Assembly (NCBI GenBank): GCA_015183035.1
Contig: JACZZP010000013.1
Coordinates: 682,001-746,000 of the forward strand
Direction: 5' to 3'
Length of the DNA stretch: 64,000 nucleotides
Source of the DNA: Meloidogyne chitwoodi
Taxonomy: Eukaryota > Nematoda > Chromadorea > Rhabditida > Meloidogynidae
The notes beneath the pieces were generated by a model. It saw nothing but the letters and a program-made list of their open reading frames with translations. It did no database searches and was not told where the DNA came from. Position 1 is the first letter of the stretch. Each line of letters begins with the position of its first letter. Position numbers and translations under genes: made by a program. Of the stretch, positions 1 to 11,066 are shown piece after piece.

Positions 1-1061
1 TTTATTTTGTTAATTCAAGTGGACAAAGCTCATGTAATCTTTTTTTATTTAAAAAAATAAAAAAAAATAATTATCAAATAAAAAAGGAGAAAATTTGTTT
101 TTAATTAAAAAAATAAAATTTAAATTTTATTTTTTAATAAATTATTTAAAAATAAAAAATCATTTAAATATATTAATTTTATTTAAATTATTTAATTAAG
201 AAAGAAAAAATTTTTTTTAAAATTATCTGGTAAAATAAAATCCCTTTTTCTCCCCTAAAATAATATTATTTATTTAATTTTTAAAAATAAAATTAAAAAT
301 TTGACATTTTTCCAATTTTGTTAAAAAAATTAAAATTTTAATTGAGAGAATTTTGAAAATTTAATTTTTAAAGAATATTTTTATATAAAAAATATTCTTT
401 AATGATTAGAAAAAATAATAAAACTTTTAAATATTTATTTATTTTTATTTGTTTTGCACTAAAAATAAATAAATTTATTTATTTATTTATTGTGTTTGTA
501 AATAAATAAATAAACCTTTTCTTTTTTTATTAAGGTCCGGCAATCAAAAAATAGCCACGCACAGTCTTTTTATTTTATTTTAATATTTGCTGAGAAATTA
601 TTTTTATTTTTGAATATTATATTTTTTGTTTGTTTTTAATAAAAAATTAGAATATTTAAAATTAACAAAATATATCAGAATTTAACACAAAATCTTCTTT
701 TTCTTTTATAAATTCCCTTTTTTCAATATCTTCTTACATTTCGTCGAACAATATTGCACGACATTTCGCCTTTACGGCAAAAAAACAACATTTCGTTTAC
801 CCGAGACCACGATTTTTTGCTGTTGGGACGAAATGTCGTGCAAATTATGTCGACGAAATGTCTGGACAGTCTTCTAATTAAAAATTAATAATTTTGCCCA
901 AAATTGATATATTATTAATAGAACAATATAATGTTTTTTACAGATTTTAAATTGTATAAAAAATTAAAATAATATCAAAAATTTGTCAAAGTAAAGTGGA
1001 AAAAAGGTAAAAAAAAATCAAAAAATTTAATTAAATTAAAAAAAACGTCCAAAATAAATAA
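1..1061. other. Intergenic AT-rich DNA
   Basis: No coding region is visible. The stretch is almost pure A/T with short homopolymers. It holds two small AT hairpins: one near 371-401 whose arms read AAAGAATATT, and one near 470-515 made of ATTT/AAAT repeats. One copy of the five-member palindromic element family lies at about 730-870. The sequence lies downstream of the GDP-fucose transporter gene, so the right part probably contains its 3' UTR. Confidence 0.7.
730..870. mobile_element. MITE family A, copy 1
   Basis: A short palindromic element. The left arm (736-768) starts ACATTTCGTCGAACAA and the right arm (829-861) is its near-perfect reverse complement, ending TTCGACGAAATGT-like. Four more copies lie near 8.8, 14.0, 18.6 and 45.1 kb, all sharing the central CTCTACGGCAAAAAA-type motif. 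The 6-mer TCTTCT occurs at 729-734 and again at 870-875, a possible target duplication. There is no coding capacity, which fits a non-autonomous DNA transposon. Confidence 0.8.
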
Positions 1062-3459
1062 TCAAATATTATTTTCTTTATTATTTTCTTTATTAATTAA
1101 ACCTTGTTCTGCTGAATTTATTCCATTTAATCTAATTCCATTTTCATCTAAACCTTTCATCATTTTTCTTGTTTCTTCAGTTTTTTCATTTTCTTGTCCT
1201 CCTTGATTTTCATGAAAACGTTTATCCAAATCCTTTAAATTAATTAATTAAAAATTAAATAATTTTAATAAAATAAACTCTTTTCTGAACCCAAGTATAA
1301 GCACCAGAACCAATAAGAACAACCAAATTAGATAACCACCACAATAAAGGTTTTATTTCTCTCCACCATCCAACAGCTATAACAGTTTGTGCTGCAGCTT
1401 TAGCTGTTCCGCTAATATTATGTGTTAAAGCTGAGGTTACTTGAATTTGCCAACCTAATTAATATTAGAAGAGAGTTATAATTTAATTAATAATAATTTT
1501 TAAGTAAATTTAATTTATTTAAAAATTATGGTTCTTCTCTAATTTATGTTCAATTGCTAATTTATAAATAATTATTAAGGGAACACGGGTCCATTTTCCC
1601 ATTTTTTCAAGCAAAATCGAAATTCCTTGTCTTGGTTTGTTCAAAAAAAAAACAGAAAAAAGACCCAAAACGGGACCGTTTCCATAATCAATTAAATTAG
1701 ATTTAAGTTGCCTAACAAAACTAATTTCGATTCATAAACAGCCAAAATTATATATTTATTACTCCTTAAAATAAATAAATAAAAACCTGTAACATATCCC
1801 ATAATAAATCCAAAAAATCCACTTAATGTCATTAATAACCAAAATGTTGTATTAACAATATTTGGTGAATATGGAATAGTTCCCAATTCTCCAGTAATAA
1901 GCATTAAAGGCATAAATAATAAAACAGCATTTAAATTATTATACATTGTCATTCTCCAAATAGAATCTCCAACAATTGGAAGAACTTTTTTTGTATAAAT
2001 TGCATTTAAAGCAACAAATAATGAAGCTAGAACACCAAAAACGACACCAATTACTGACAAGGTACCTTTAATATTTAATTTTTTTTTAAAGAATATTTTT
2101 GAATTTATATTTTATAAAAATAGAAATTCTCCGAAAATCAAGTAAAGAAATCCCCAAAAAATATAAAAAACAAACCAGAAACATCCTCCTGATCAACTCC
2201 AAGAAAAAAACCACCAACTATAATTAAACAACAAAGAAGAGCATTTCTTGATGTTTTTTGTCCCAAAATTAAATAAGTACAAACCTTAATTGAGAAAATA
2301 TAATATTTTTCTTTAATATAAAAGTAAATTTTAAGTGTAGTATCAATTAAGCATCAGTAGTTAAGTGGTATAATTGCCGCCTCCCAAGCGGTAGTTGTTG
2401 CAAAGTAATTTTTAGCAATCAAAAAATATTTTTTTTTAAATAAATACTTACCACATTAAAAACTGTAGTCAATGAACGTCCTACATAATAAAAAGAAACA
2501 CCAACATATTTAAGACACAAATTATTAAAAGTAATCATAGCAACAAAAACTATAGAAAGAGGTAACACCTTTAAAAAAATCTTTTTTCTACTAGGATAAA
2601 TTAAAAATAATTTAAAAAAAATACCGATTTTGAAAGTTTTAAATCAACGGCCATTCGAGGAAATTTAATTAAATTTGGAAAATTCTGTGAAAATATATCT
2701 GCTGTAAAACAAAGAATTACAGAGACAAGGCATTGATACCAAGTAATAAATAAAGGAGCATCCAACTGTGAAAATTAAAAAAATATAAATAAATTGAGGA
2801 ATTGATATCTTGCTAGGCCAAAGATGGAAAAATGATGGGAAGAAAGAATTATAAAATATAAAGGAAAAGTTTCTGTTTCATCATTTATAGGCTAAAAACG
2901 GTACCGTTATCCCTACGTACTTTTTGCGGACAAATTCTTGCGGACAAAATTTATATATAAATAAACAACCTGAATAATAAAAAAAGTAGTCTATTATTTT
3001 CTATTCTATTTTTAAACTTTATTTTCTTTTAATATTAAAAAATAAATTTTGTCCGCAAGAACTTGTCCGCAAAAAGTCCGTAGGAATAACGAAAAGTACC
3101 CTAAAACTGTCATTATATCTAAAAGTTCTTTCCGGGAAGACCATCAAAAAATATATTGAAATAAAAAGGCCACTACCTTTTACCTCCCCTTCTAGCTTAT
3201 ATAAGCTTATAATTTCTTCTGAGAATGTAATAAATAAAATTTGGGATGAGACCTACTAAATAATTTGCATCTAAAGCCCAGCAAAAAGCTTTAATCAAAT
3301 TAAAAAAAATTAAAATATAAAATAAACCTCAATATCAGGACTGCTTAACAAATGTTTATTAATAAAAACTAAACCAATTGAACATATCCAATATGAACTA
3401 ACTGCTGCAAAAATTGTTATATATTGATTTGCAAGGGTTGTTTTTTCTTGGTGTGTCAT
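1062..3459 (-). CDS. SLC35C1: GDP-fucose transporter (SLC35C1-like)
   Basis: A Golgi nucleotide-sugar antiporter of the drug/metabolite transporter fold that imports GDP-fucose for fucosylation. I join about seven exons (roughly 360 aa). Start ATG is at 3459, followed by [20 protein letters not shown]. Exons near 2770, 2560, 2290 and 2060 carry further membrane segments. The 2060-1793 exon has the family signature [20 protein letters not shown] followed by [13 protein letters not shown]. The exon near 1460-1282 gives [20 protein letters not shown] and ends [11 protein letters not shown]. The C-terminal tail is charged and cytosolic ([11 protein letters not shown]...). The order and spacing of motifs match human SLC35C1 closely. 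A tRNA-Gly relic and a palindromic element sit in its introns. The family call is secure; exon borders are approximate. Confidence 0.92.
2351..2421 (+). pseudogene. tRNA-Gly(CCC)-like pseudogene, 3' half degenerate
   Basis: Starts GCATCAGTAGTTAAGTGGTA, a good acceptor 5' strand and D-arm/A-box. A perfect anticodon arm follows: GCCGC, loop CTCCCAA (anticodon CCC), GCGGT. Beyond the variable loop the T-arm is not recognisable (no GGTTCGAATCC-type B box) and the 3' acceptor strand does not pair. It lies antisense within an intron of the fucose transporter gene. A decayed or truncated tRNA copy is more likely than a functional gene. Confidence 0.6.
2893..3108. mobile_element. Palindromic intronic element (MITE-like)
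   Basis: Two arms of about 55 bp (2899-2952 and 3048-3102) form an inverted repeat of roughly 90% identity. Each arm holds two copies of TGCGGACAA. The left flank CTAAAAAC and the right flank CTAAAAC resemble an imperfect target duplication. The element lies in intron 1 of the fucose transporter gene. A related TGCGGACAA-containing inverted sequence is in an intron of the MBD2/3-like gene (about 42.9 kb). Confidence 0.65.
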
Positions 3460-4367
3460 TTTTCTTTTCTTTTTATTTAAAAGAAATTAAATAATTAATC
3501 TAAAAATTAATTAAACTAAAAAAAAATTAAAAATATAAAAAAATAAATCTGAAAGAGTTTTATATTAATTTTGTAAAGAATATAATTGCAAAAAAAAAAT
3601 TTTTTAATCAAGTTAAATATTTTTTTCTTAAAAATTTGTATAGCTTCATAAAATAAATTTATATAAATAAACGAATAAATTCGTCAATAGATACGAAATT
3701 TAGTAGAAGAAAAATAAAAATTTGATACGTGGAAATATTATTTTAATATTTTTCTCCTTTTCACATGATTATATACATTTATATATGTACACTTAAATAA
3801 CTGATTTATTTAAATAAATAAATATTAAAAAAATAAAGCGATAAAAGCACTAAAAAACGTTTTTAATTTTTTCCTGTTCGAGATCAGGATTTTTGTGAAT
3901 AAAAATAAATTAATTGATAAAATCATCGATAAAAAATATATAAATTAAAAAAAGAAAGAAGAAGAGAATATTTTTATTTTTAAATTAATTTTATGAGTAA
4001 AGCAGTGAAAATATTAAAAAAATAAATGAATAAAAAGAAAAGAATAATAAAAAAAATTTAATATGATATAAGAATAAAAACAAATATTATAATAATAAAT
4101 TTAAAAATAGGAAATAAAATCGAAATTAAAAAAAAAAAGAAAAATTAAAAATAAAATAAATATTTAAAGTCAAATGAGACTATTTTTAAAAAAATATAAT
4201 AAAATTTAAATCCAACAATTAATAAATTTTATTTTTAAAACAATTAAATATATTCAACAGAAATGTTCAATTATTTTCAGAAATTAAATATAAAACTTTA
4301 AAAGAAAAAAAACTTTTGTTACATTTTTCCAAAAATTGAACCATAAATAATAAAAATATTTTTTAAT
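3460..4367. other. Intergenic DNA between two same-strand genes
   Basis: AT-rich sequence with no credible ORF, lying upstream of the fucose transporter start and downstream of the eIF3h stop. It should contain the transporter promoter and the eIF3h 3' UTR. I see no repeat, RNA gene or clear core promoter motif. Confidence 0.6.
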
Positions 4368-6133
4368 TTAACGTTTATCACTTCCAATTGATTGAATACC
4401 TCCAACAATTCCAGCACCAATACTTGACAATTGTTGAGTACTAATTGCTTGAGATAAATGTAATTTTGTCATATTTTCATTAGCAGCCTTTTATTTAAAA
4501 AATAAAATAATTAAATTAATAAAAAAAATTCTCTCAAATAAATTGTCAATAAAATAAATTTAAAAAAAAATAAAAATTATACAGAAATTTGAAAACTAGC
4601 ATAAGCATTAGCATCAAGTGCTCCAAGGAAAAGATCAAGCATTCCATTTTTTGTTTGCATTTGAGGTTGCTTTAATTGTTTTTTAATTTCATCTATAGAA
4701 AGTGGCTGTTCACCACGAGAAAGTCTTGACTCATTTTCTACTGCCTAAAAAAACACAAAAATAAATATACATATTTAAATTTTAATAAATAAAAACCCGT
4801 TTTTGCATCAAAGAGCTGTATATTGCATCGTATTTTTGTTTTTCAGTCTAAATTATGTTTAAATTAAAAAATAAATTTTAAAAAAGAAAACCATATATCT
4901 TCCGTAAGCATTAACAGATTTATTTAATTCATCAACAGTGCTCATAGAAGCCTTAACTGACCTTTAAAATTAAAAGAATGATAATTAAAATATAATAAAA
5001 ATAACCTTTCCAATGCCCGTTTAGTTCCAAGTTCCAAAAAGGTTGTTGACTTTTTTCCATGTGAAGAAAGAGCTAATTCAGCAAGTAATACATTTATTAA
5101 ATGACTGTTTTTTACAACAATAGGAAGTTCTTCAAAAAAATTGGAAAAATTCAAACCAGCTTGTCTTGTACTTTAAAAAAAGAGAATTTAAAACCAAAAT
5201 TTTCCAATTATTTAACAAACACTTCTGGAGACCAATCACCAACATTTGCCAATTCCAATGCTTTACGAGAAAGTCGATAAGCTTTAATAGTTAAAGTCCC
5301 CTGTCGTGTACGAATTGGATCTATTAAATAAATTAAAAAAATAATAAAGATTAAAAAAACCATAAATTAGAACAACTCCATTTATTTGACTCATTTGATA
5401 ATCAACAAGTGAAATAAACATATCAATGCTAAAACAAGCTCCAAAAGGATGAGCCTGATAGAAGCCAACCATTTCATAATCAATATTCATCATTCTAAAA
5501 TAATTTAAAAAATATATAAAAACGTTTAAAATTTCCAAACCGAAAACGTTTCAACATTTCAATAGTCTCATTGTGTTTTGCCTCTTCAAATGCTGCTGGA
5601 TCATGTGCCGCCACGTCATCTCCATCAGCCAAAATATCAGGACGCGTTGTTGAAAAACTGTTTTAAAAAAAAAATTATAATGGACAAATCATTCCAATTT
5701 TATCTAAAAAACGTGGTAAATATTTCTAAATGGTTTAATTTAAAAGAAAAATAGGATATATACCAATTAGTAATTTCAAGCTTTTTTTCTTTTTCTTCCA
5801 TAGAGATTAACCCAGTAAGAATTCCCTGACAAGTTTCTCCAGCAATTTTAGACATTCCAGCGTAGAACTCAATATCACCATGTTTAACAATCTTCATTAC
5901 AACCTAAAATAATTATTGTGATTTTTAAAACTTAAAAATGTGAATTAGTTCTTTCCAATTTTAGAATAAAGATCAAGTGAATATCTTTTGGCTTTGTATT
6001 CTGCCAACTTCCATAATTTTCAAACAAAAAACCCAATTAATAAAAGAATATATACCAATGAATCTAATTGAACAAAATCAATGCGCTGTTGATCAAAGTT
6101 TAACGTTGAAAAGGAGGGAGCTGATAATGACAT
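4368..6133 (-). CDS. eif-3.H: Translation initiation factor 3 subunit H
   Basis: A subunit of the eIF3 complex that promotes 43S recruitment. Start MSLSAPSFSTLNFDQQRIDF at 6133; exon 1 ends VQLDSL and joins VVMKIVKHGD (exon beginning near 5903). The MPN domain follows: GETCQGILTGLISMEE, LEITN, then NIDYEMVGFYQAHPFGACFS and VVLIYDPIRTRQGTLTIKAY. The catalytic JAMM zinc motif (HxHx7SxxD) is absent, as expected for this non-protease MPN subunit. The C-terminal part contains FFEELPIVVKNSHLINVLLA, nearly identical to the human eIF3h segment, then RLSRGEQPLSIDEIKKQL. The length is about 340 aa, normal for the family. There are roughly nine exons. The gene starts 400 bp downstream of the STMP1-like gene on the same strand and could be the third member of that operon. 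Confidence 0.93.
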
Positions 6134-6532
6134 TCTGACGCTGTTTCGGAAAAATTAAAATATTATTCAATAAATTAAACAATAAAAATATAGTTTTAAA
6201 ATATTTAAATTATAAAATTTTAAAATTATCTCAACTGCTTAACTACTACAATATATAATCAATAAAAACAAAATATTCAAAGAGAAGAACTTAAAAAATT
6301 AATTTTGGGTAACAAATTCCAAACAGTCGAGGAATTAAAAAAGAGAAAAACAGTCGAAAGAATATATAACTTAACTAGAATAAATAAAAAAACTAAAGAA
6401 AAAATGGCAAAAATATAATTCTCGTATTTGATCAAAACAACAAACAAATTAATTCAATGATTAATATTCGTACTTTTGGTAGAAAACCCGAGAATTAAAT
6501 TTCGCCATGTCAAAAATTATATGTTTTTATCT

Positions 6533-6682
6533 CTATTTTTTTCGTCTTGTTTCTAAAAATTCTTGAATTTTATTATACAATTCATCAGGTGGTGGAATTT
6601 TAGGGATTTCATAACGTTGATCAAAGCAAATACCGACATATATCCCAACCGCAAAAATAAGAGCATGTGAACAAATACCCAT
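6533..6682 (-). CDS. STMP1-like mitochondrial microprotein (49 aa)
   Basis: A single uninterrupted 49-codon ORF, MGICSHALIFAVGIYVGICF then DQRYEIPKIPPPDELYNKIQ and EFLETRRKK, stop at 6533. A short hydrophobic segment ending VGIYVGICF is followed by a tyrosine-isoleucine-proline motif (YEIPKI) and a charged amphipathic tail. This is the layout of vertebrate STMP1 (short transmembrane mitochondrial protein 1, ending [20 protein letters not shown]...), a small inner-membrane protein linked to respiratory chain complexes. The ORF is preceded by an acceptor-like TTTATATAG 12 bases upstream of the ATG and lies only 90 bp below the stop of the next small gene, as expected for a trans-spliced downstream operon gene. 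The function is by analogy; the family assignment is likely. Confidence 0.75.
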   Translation of the reverse strand: MGICSHALIFAVGIYVGICFDQRYEIPKIPPPDELYNKIQEFLETRRKK

Positions 6683-6771
6683 ATCGTGATTCTATATAAA
6701 AAAATGTCTTTATTGTTAAGAAATTGTTGCTAAAATTAATCAACCCAAAAAAAATAAACCTAATTATTCTC

Positions 6772-7066
6772 TCAACGATAAGGATTGCCTCCACTAAACG
6801 TAGCGTTTGAAGCGTAAGGACTGTTTGCTGATGAAAGAGCTTGAAATTCAGAGTGTGCTTTTGCTTGCTCCTCAGCTAAATGGTCAATAAGTGATTTTCG
6901 TTGACCAGTCTTGTACAAATAATTATCACGACTTAAAAATTTTTAATTATTTTAGAATAAAAAAATTTTACAGATCAAAGAAAATATAAGTCCAACAAAA
7001 AACAGGTACAACAAAAACAGAAGACCACTTGTATATTTTATAAAGAGGAGAATGAATAGCTGGCAT
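6772..7066 (-). CDS. Small single-pass membrane protein, unrecognised
   Basis: Two exons. Exon 1 starts MPAIHSPLYKIYKWSSVFVV at 7066 and continues PVFCWTYIFFDL, a single hydrophobic segment. A 40-50 bp intron follows (donor CT/GTAAAA, acceptor TTTTTAAG). Exon 2 reads RDNYLYKTGQRKSLIDHLAE then EQAKAHSEFQALSSANSPYA and ends GGNPYR, stop at 6772. The protein is about 90 aa with a short N-terminal basic stretch, one membrane span and a charged C-terminal helix. Its size and pairing with the STMP1-like gene suggest a small mitochondrial inner-membrane protein such as a respiratory accessory subunit, but I do not recognise the family. The acceptor-like TTTTTTTTAG directly before TTGAATG supports this start. 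It is divergent from SDF2, 219 bp away. Confidence 0.65.
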
Positions 7067-7285
7067 TCAACTAAAAAAAAAAAAAGTTTTAAATAATTTT
7101 AATTAAACAAAAATTGAAAAAAAAACAAAAAACAAATGGTTTGTTGATTAATGAAAATTCGACTAAATGAAATTTAAAAAACATAATGCCACAACGCAAA
7201 AATTTGAAACTTTCATTTTGTCATTTTCATTTTTTTATTTTATTTTTCATTTTTATCTTTTTTTCTTTACTTTTTTAGAACAATT
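7067..7285. promoter_or_regulatory. Shared divergent 5' region (small TM gene / SDF2)
   Basis: A 219-bp gap separates two divergent start codons. It is AT-rich, with a TTTATTTTATTTTTCATTTT-like pyrimidine tract and TTTACTTTTTTAG just before the SDF2 ATG, a likely splice or trans-splice acceptor. No TATA box can be singled out in this base composition. Confidence 0.4.
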
Positions 7286-8223
7286 ATGAATAAATTAATT
7301 ATGTTACTGCTACCTTTACTTCTTTTCTCTTTAATTTTTAATTTTGTCAAATCAGACAGCGGTGATGACCCAATTACTTGTGGTACTGTTTTAAAGCTTC
7401 AAAACGCTGCAGACAATATTCGATTACATTCTCATGAAATTAAATATGGATCTGGTTCTGGACAGCAATCTGTTACTGGAATGACTAATAGTGATGATGT
7501 AAATTCACATTGGCAAATTTTAGGACGTTTGTTTTTTAATTTTATTTTATTTTTAAATTAATAGCTGTAAATCAACAATGTAAACGTGGCACTCCAATTA
7601 AATGTGATGATATTGTTAGGTTTATGCATTTACAAACACGTTGTTTTCTTCATTCTCATGATTTTGAAGCACCACTAAGCAAAGGGAACAATGTATTATA
7701 TATTTTTTTAAACATTTTATTTAACCTTAGAACTTTAAAAGTTAAAAAAGTTCTTTTAATAAAATAAATTAAAACTTTTTTTAAGAATAATTTTAAGGAA
7801 ATTTCCTGTTTTGGAAAGGAAAATGAAAGCAGTGATACAGGAGATCATTACCGAGTTGTTTGTGCTTCTGATGTTTGGATAGAGGACGAACAAGTTTTTT
7901 TTTAATTTTATATACTTTATAAACAATTTTTATCAAAAATAATATTTAATAAATTTATTTATTTAGGTACGTTTTCGACATGTGGACACTGGAAATTATT
8001 TGGCATTAAGTGGACAAACTTATAGTTAATTTATATATTTAATTTTAAATTTTGGAAATATTAGAAAACTTTTGGAAATTAATTTAAAAAGTATCAAATT
8101 TTCTTCTAAATATTTTTTTAAATAGATCGTCCAATTTCTGGACAACGCGAAGTTGTTGGATCACCAGACGCAGGTTATTCAGCTTTTTGGATTGCTGCTG
8201 AAGGTGTTTTTATTAAAAATTGA
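7286..8223 (+). CDS. SDF2: Stromal cell-derived factor 2 homolog (MIR domains)
   Basis: A secreted or ER-lumenal protein of three MIR repeats that acts with ER chaperones in glycoprotein quality control. Five exons: 7286-7526, 7565-7692, 7798-7893, 7967-8024 and 8126-8223, giving 206 aa in frame. The signal peptide is MNKLIMLLLPLLLFSLIFNF. MIR motifs: CGTVLKLQNA, RLHSHEIKYGSGSGQQSVTG, then CKRGTPIKCDDIVRFMHLQT with FLHSHDF and SKGN, EISCFGKE, VCASDVWIEDEQVRFRHVDT, and finally NRPISGQREVVGSP. The order and spacing match SDF2/SDF2L1. No C-terminal HDEL/KDEL-type signal is visible; the protein ends AEGVFIKN. This is like SDF2 rather than SDF2L1. Introns are short (the first is 38 bp) with T-rich donors such as GTTTGT. 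Confidence 0.93.
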
Positions 8224-11066
8224 AAAGATTTTTTTTAATTAAATTATTTAATTTTTTTCCTTTTCTTTTTCACTATTTAATTGTAAAATATTTTACTTTT
8301 TCTTAAATTCGTTTTGGCTAATTTTCTTTTTTTAATTCTTTTTTGTTGTTTATTTATCTTGGATGTTTTTGACAATTATTTTTCTAAAATTCTAATCATA
8401 ATTTTGTGATTTCTGAGTGGGAGAGAAATTAAATATTTTTTTAAATACCTAATTTTCTTTATTTTAAATATTGCCTTTTTTTAATTAAATTTCAATAAAT
8501 GTTAAAAAAAATTGCAAGAGAAAACTTCCATTTTCTTTTTTTCTTTAAAATTCCTTTATTTTTCTAATAGTTATTTTTTTATTAAAAATAAAAAAAAAAT
8601 GTTTTTTATACAACAGACCTACCAAAAAAACAATTTTATTTTTTAAATAACTTTTTTCTTCTTGTTTTTTGTAAAAAAAAATATTTTACGCAATTAACGA
8701 AAAAAATATAAATATAACAAGTTATTTTTCTCTCTCAAAATAAAAAAGCAAAGTTTTTATTTTATTATGGAAAAAAAGTTTTTTTATTAAAAATTTGTAA
8801 AATCAGAGACATAAAAAAGAGACTTGTACATTTTGTCGAACAAAATTACACGACATTTCGCCTCTACGGCAAAAAATCTACATTTCGTTTAACGAGACCA
8901 CAATTTTTTAACGTTGGGACGAAATGTCGTGCAATTTCTTTTGACGAAATGTCTGGACACGGAAAAAAAGTTTTTATTATTTTTAAAGTCAGGATCAGTA
9001 TTATCCTGACAGACCTTTTTGCGGTCACAAAAATGAGTTGACCTTTTGAACACTGTTCAAAATAATTCTGTTCAACACTAATTTAAAGAATAATTTTTTA
9101 TTTATTTTTTTTTATTTTTTATTTATTTTTTTAACATTTTTTCTAAAATAATTCAATATATTTGTCCTTCCATTATATTATATTATTATATTTCCCCGAG
9201 AAAATTTTTTTGCCAAAAATTGTAAAAATTCCTTTTTTAGATTAAACGCATTAAAAATTAACAAAAGAATAAATTTGAGTATCTATTTTATAAATTTTAA
9301 AAAATATTTTTGTATATTTTGGTTTATTAAAAGTTGATTCCTTCCTTAAAATTAAATAATATATTTTTTTTAAATTAAATAAAAATATTAAAAAAAGATA
9401 AAAAATTTTCTTTTTTAAAAATTATTAAAAATTTAATTTTTTTATTGATTTTTACTAAAATTTCATTTTTGAAGAGAAAATAAAAAAACAGGTTATTGTG
9501 TTTTTCTAATTGTTTTGAGAGGAAAATAAATAAACAGAGAGCGTTGTTTGTGTAATTTTTATTTATTTATTTTTTAAATTTTATTTATTGATTAAATTAA
9601 AATAATTTTAAAAATAATTTTAAAAGAAGATGGGAGAGTTATTTAATTAATTAATTTATTTTTTGTATTTTTTAATAATAATTTTTTTAATAATTTTTTT
9701 AACAAAAATATTTCATTGGTTTGGCCTTCTCAACAGCAATGTTTATTTATTCTTCTTCCCCTGCTGCGCTGTTTTATTTATTTATTTTCCTCTTCTTTTA
9801 TTACTTTTATTAGTGTCTTTTTCTTTAATTTACACGTCGCGCAATTGCTCATATTTTTACTTTATTTAATTATTATTTATTTTTTATTTAATTTTATTTA
9901 TTTTAATTTTATTTGTCCAATTAATTGTTTATTTTTTAAAAATAAATAATTAATATTTTAATTAAAATTAAATAATTTTATTAAAAATCTCTGCATATCA
10001 TCTCTTTAATTGTTTCTTAATATTATCAAAGCCTCGTATAAATTAAAAAATAAATTTATTTTAATTTTAAAATTAATTTTTTAAATATTTTTAAAAGTAC
10101 AACATATTAACCTTCAACCAATTAAATCAAAAAAATAATATTTTTATTTATTTTTTCTATTATTAATTTATTTTCTTACCCTAAGGCTTCTTTCCCCTCC
10201 TCCCATGTTTTGTTTAACCTTCCGCCATTTTTATTTTTTCTTTTTTTATTATTTAATCAAACAAACAAACAAACAAAACACCTCTCTAAAACATAATGTA
10301 AGCAATTGCGCATGTCCAAATAATTATTTAAAAAAACAACTACCCAATTGATCAACAAATATTTAATCAACACTGAATTAATTAAAAAAATTAATTTTTA
10401 ATTAATTTTTTTAAATTCAAAAATTATTTAAAAATTAATTTTAAAAATAAAAAGGAGTTAAAATAATATTAAATTATAATTATTTAATTTTTTTTTTAAT
10501 TTATAAATTATTTTTAAGACTGTCAATGTTTCTTTTAGAGTTTTTTAAATTGTTGCTATAATTATGAAAACTAAATTAATTTTTTTGAATAAATTTTTGA
10601 ATTTTAAAGGTTATTAATTACTTTTTTTTAATTTTAAAAAATTTTTATATTTAAATTATTTTTATTTTTTGAATTATCCCCCACTAAATTAAATATTTAT
10701 TAATTTTATGAGTTGTTGATTAATTGGGTTAAATTTAAATAAATATTTTATTATAGGTATTAATATTTATCTTTTTATTATTAATATATATTGCTTTTAA
10801 AAAAGCAAAGGTCGTCCTCCTTTTTAATATTTTTTTCTGTTAAATTATCAGGCGTGTGCATACTTAACACATTCCATTTTTGCGCAAATTCCAAACAAAT
10901 TATTTATTTTATTTTTTTTCTAAAGAAAAAGGCTGAATCTTTTTTATTTATTTTTTTTGGTTTTAGTTATATTTAATTAATTAATTAATATAATTATTTT
11001 TATTTATTTATTTTAATTTTTTAAATTAATTATTTTTTTAAAAAAACAACAAATTTTAAATTAAAA
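8224..11066. other. Long AT-rich intergenic region
   Basis: About 2.8 kb between SDF2 and the MOLO-1-like gene. It has one family-A MITE at 8.82-8.96 kb, a 23-bp hairpin at 8988-9010 (GTCAGGAT, 7-base loop, ATCCTGAC), an AAAC tetranucleotide run near 10.26 kb and long A/T homopolymer tracts. Two leucine/phenylalanine-rich open frames at 9663-9949 follow from T-richness and show no coding evidence. The right part must contain the promoter and 5' UTR of the MOLO-1-like gene; I cannot place it. Confidence 0.6.
8821..8960. mobile_element. MITE family A, copy 2
   Basis: Starts GACTTGTACATTTTGTCGAA and ends GACGAAATGTCTGGACAC; the arms are reverse complements over about 33 bp. The centre is CCTCTACGGCAAAAAATC. 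It is flanked on both sides by A-rich AAAAAAG heptamers that could be a target duplication but are low in complexity. It is non-coding. Confidence 0.8.

Noticed and set aside
1579..1683. Possible mini-palindrome GGGAACACGGGTCC / GGGACCGTTTCC in the fucose transporter intron
   Set aside because: Only about 12 bp match imperfectly; not enough to call an element.
9663..9949. Two overlapping hydrophobic ORFs (68 and 77 aa)
   Set aside because: Leu/Phe/Ile-rich translations follow directly from the T-rich sequence; no homology, splice signals or conserved motif.
10791..10976. 61-aa ORF in the MOLO-1-like upstream region
   Set aside because: Composition-driven (Lys/Phe/Ile); no start context or family similarity.
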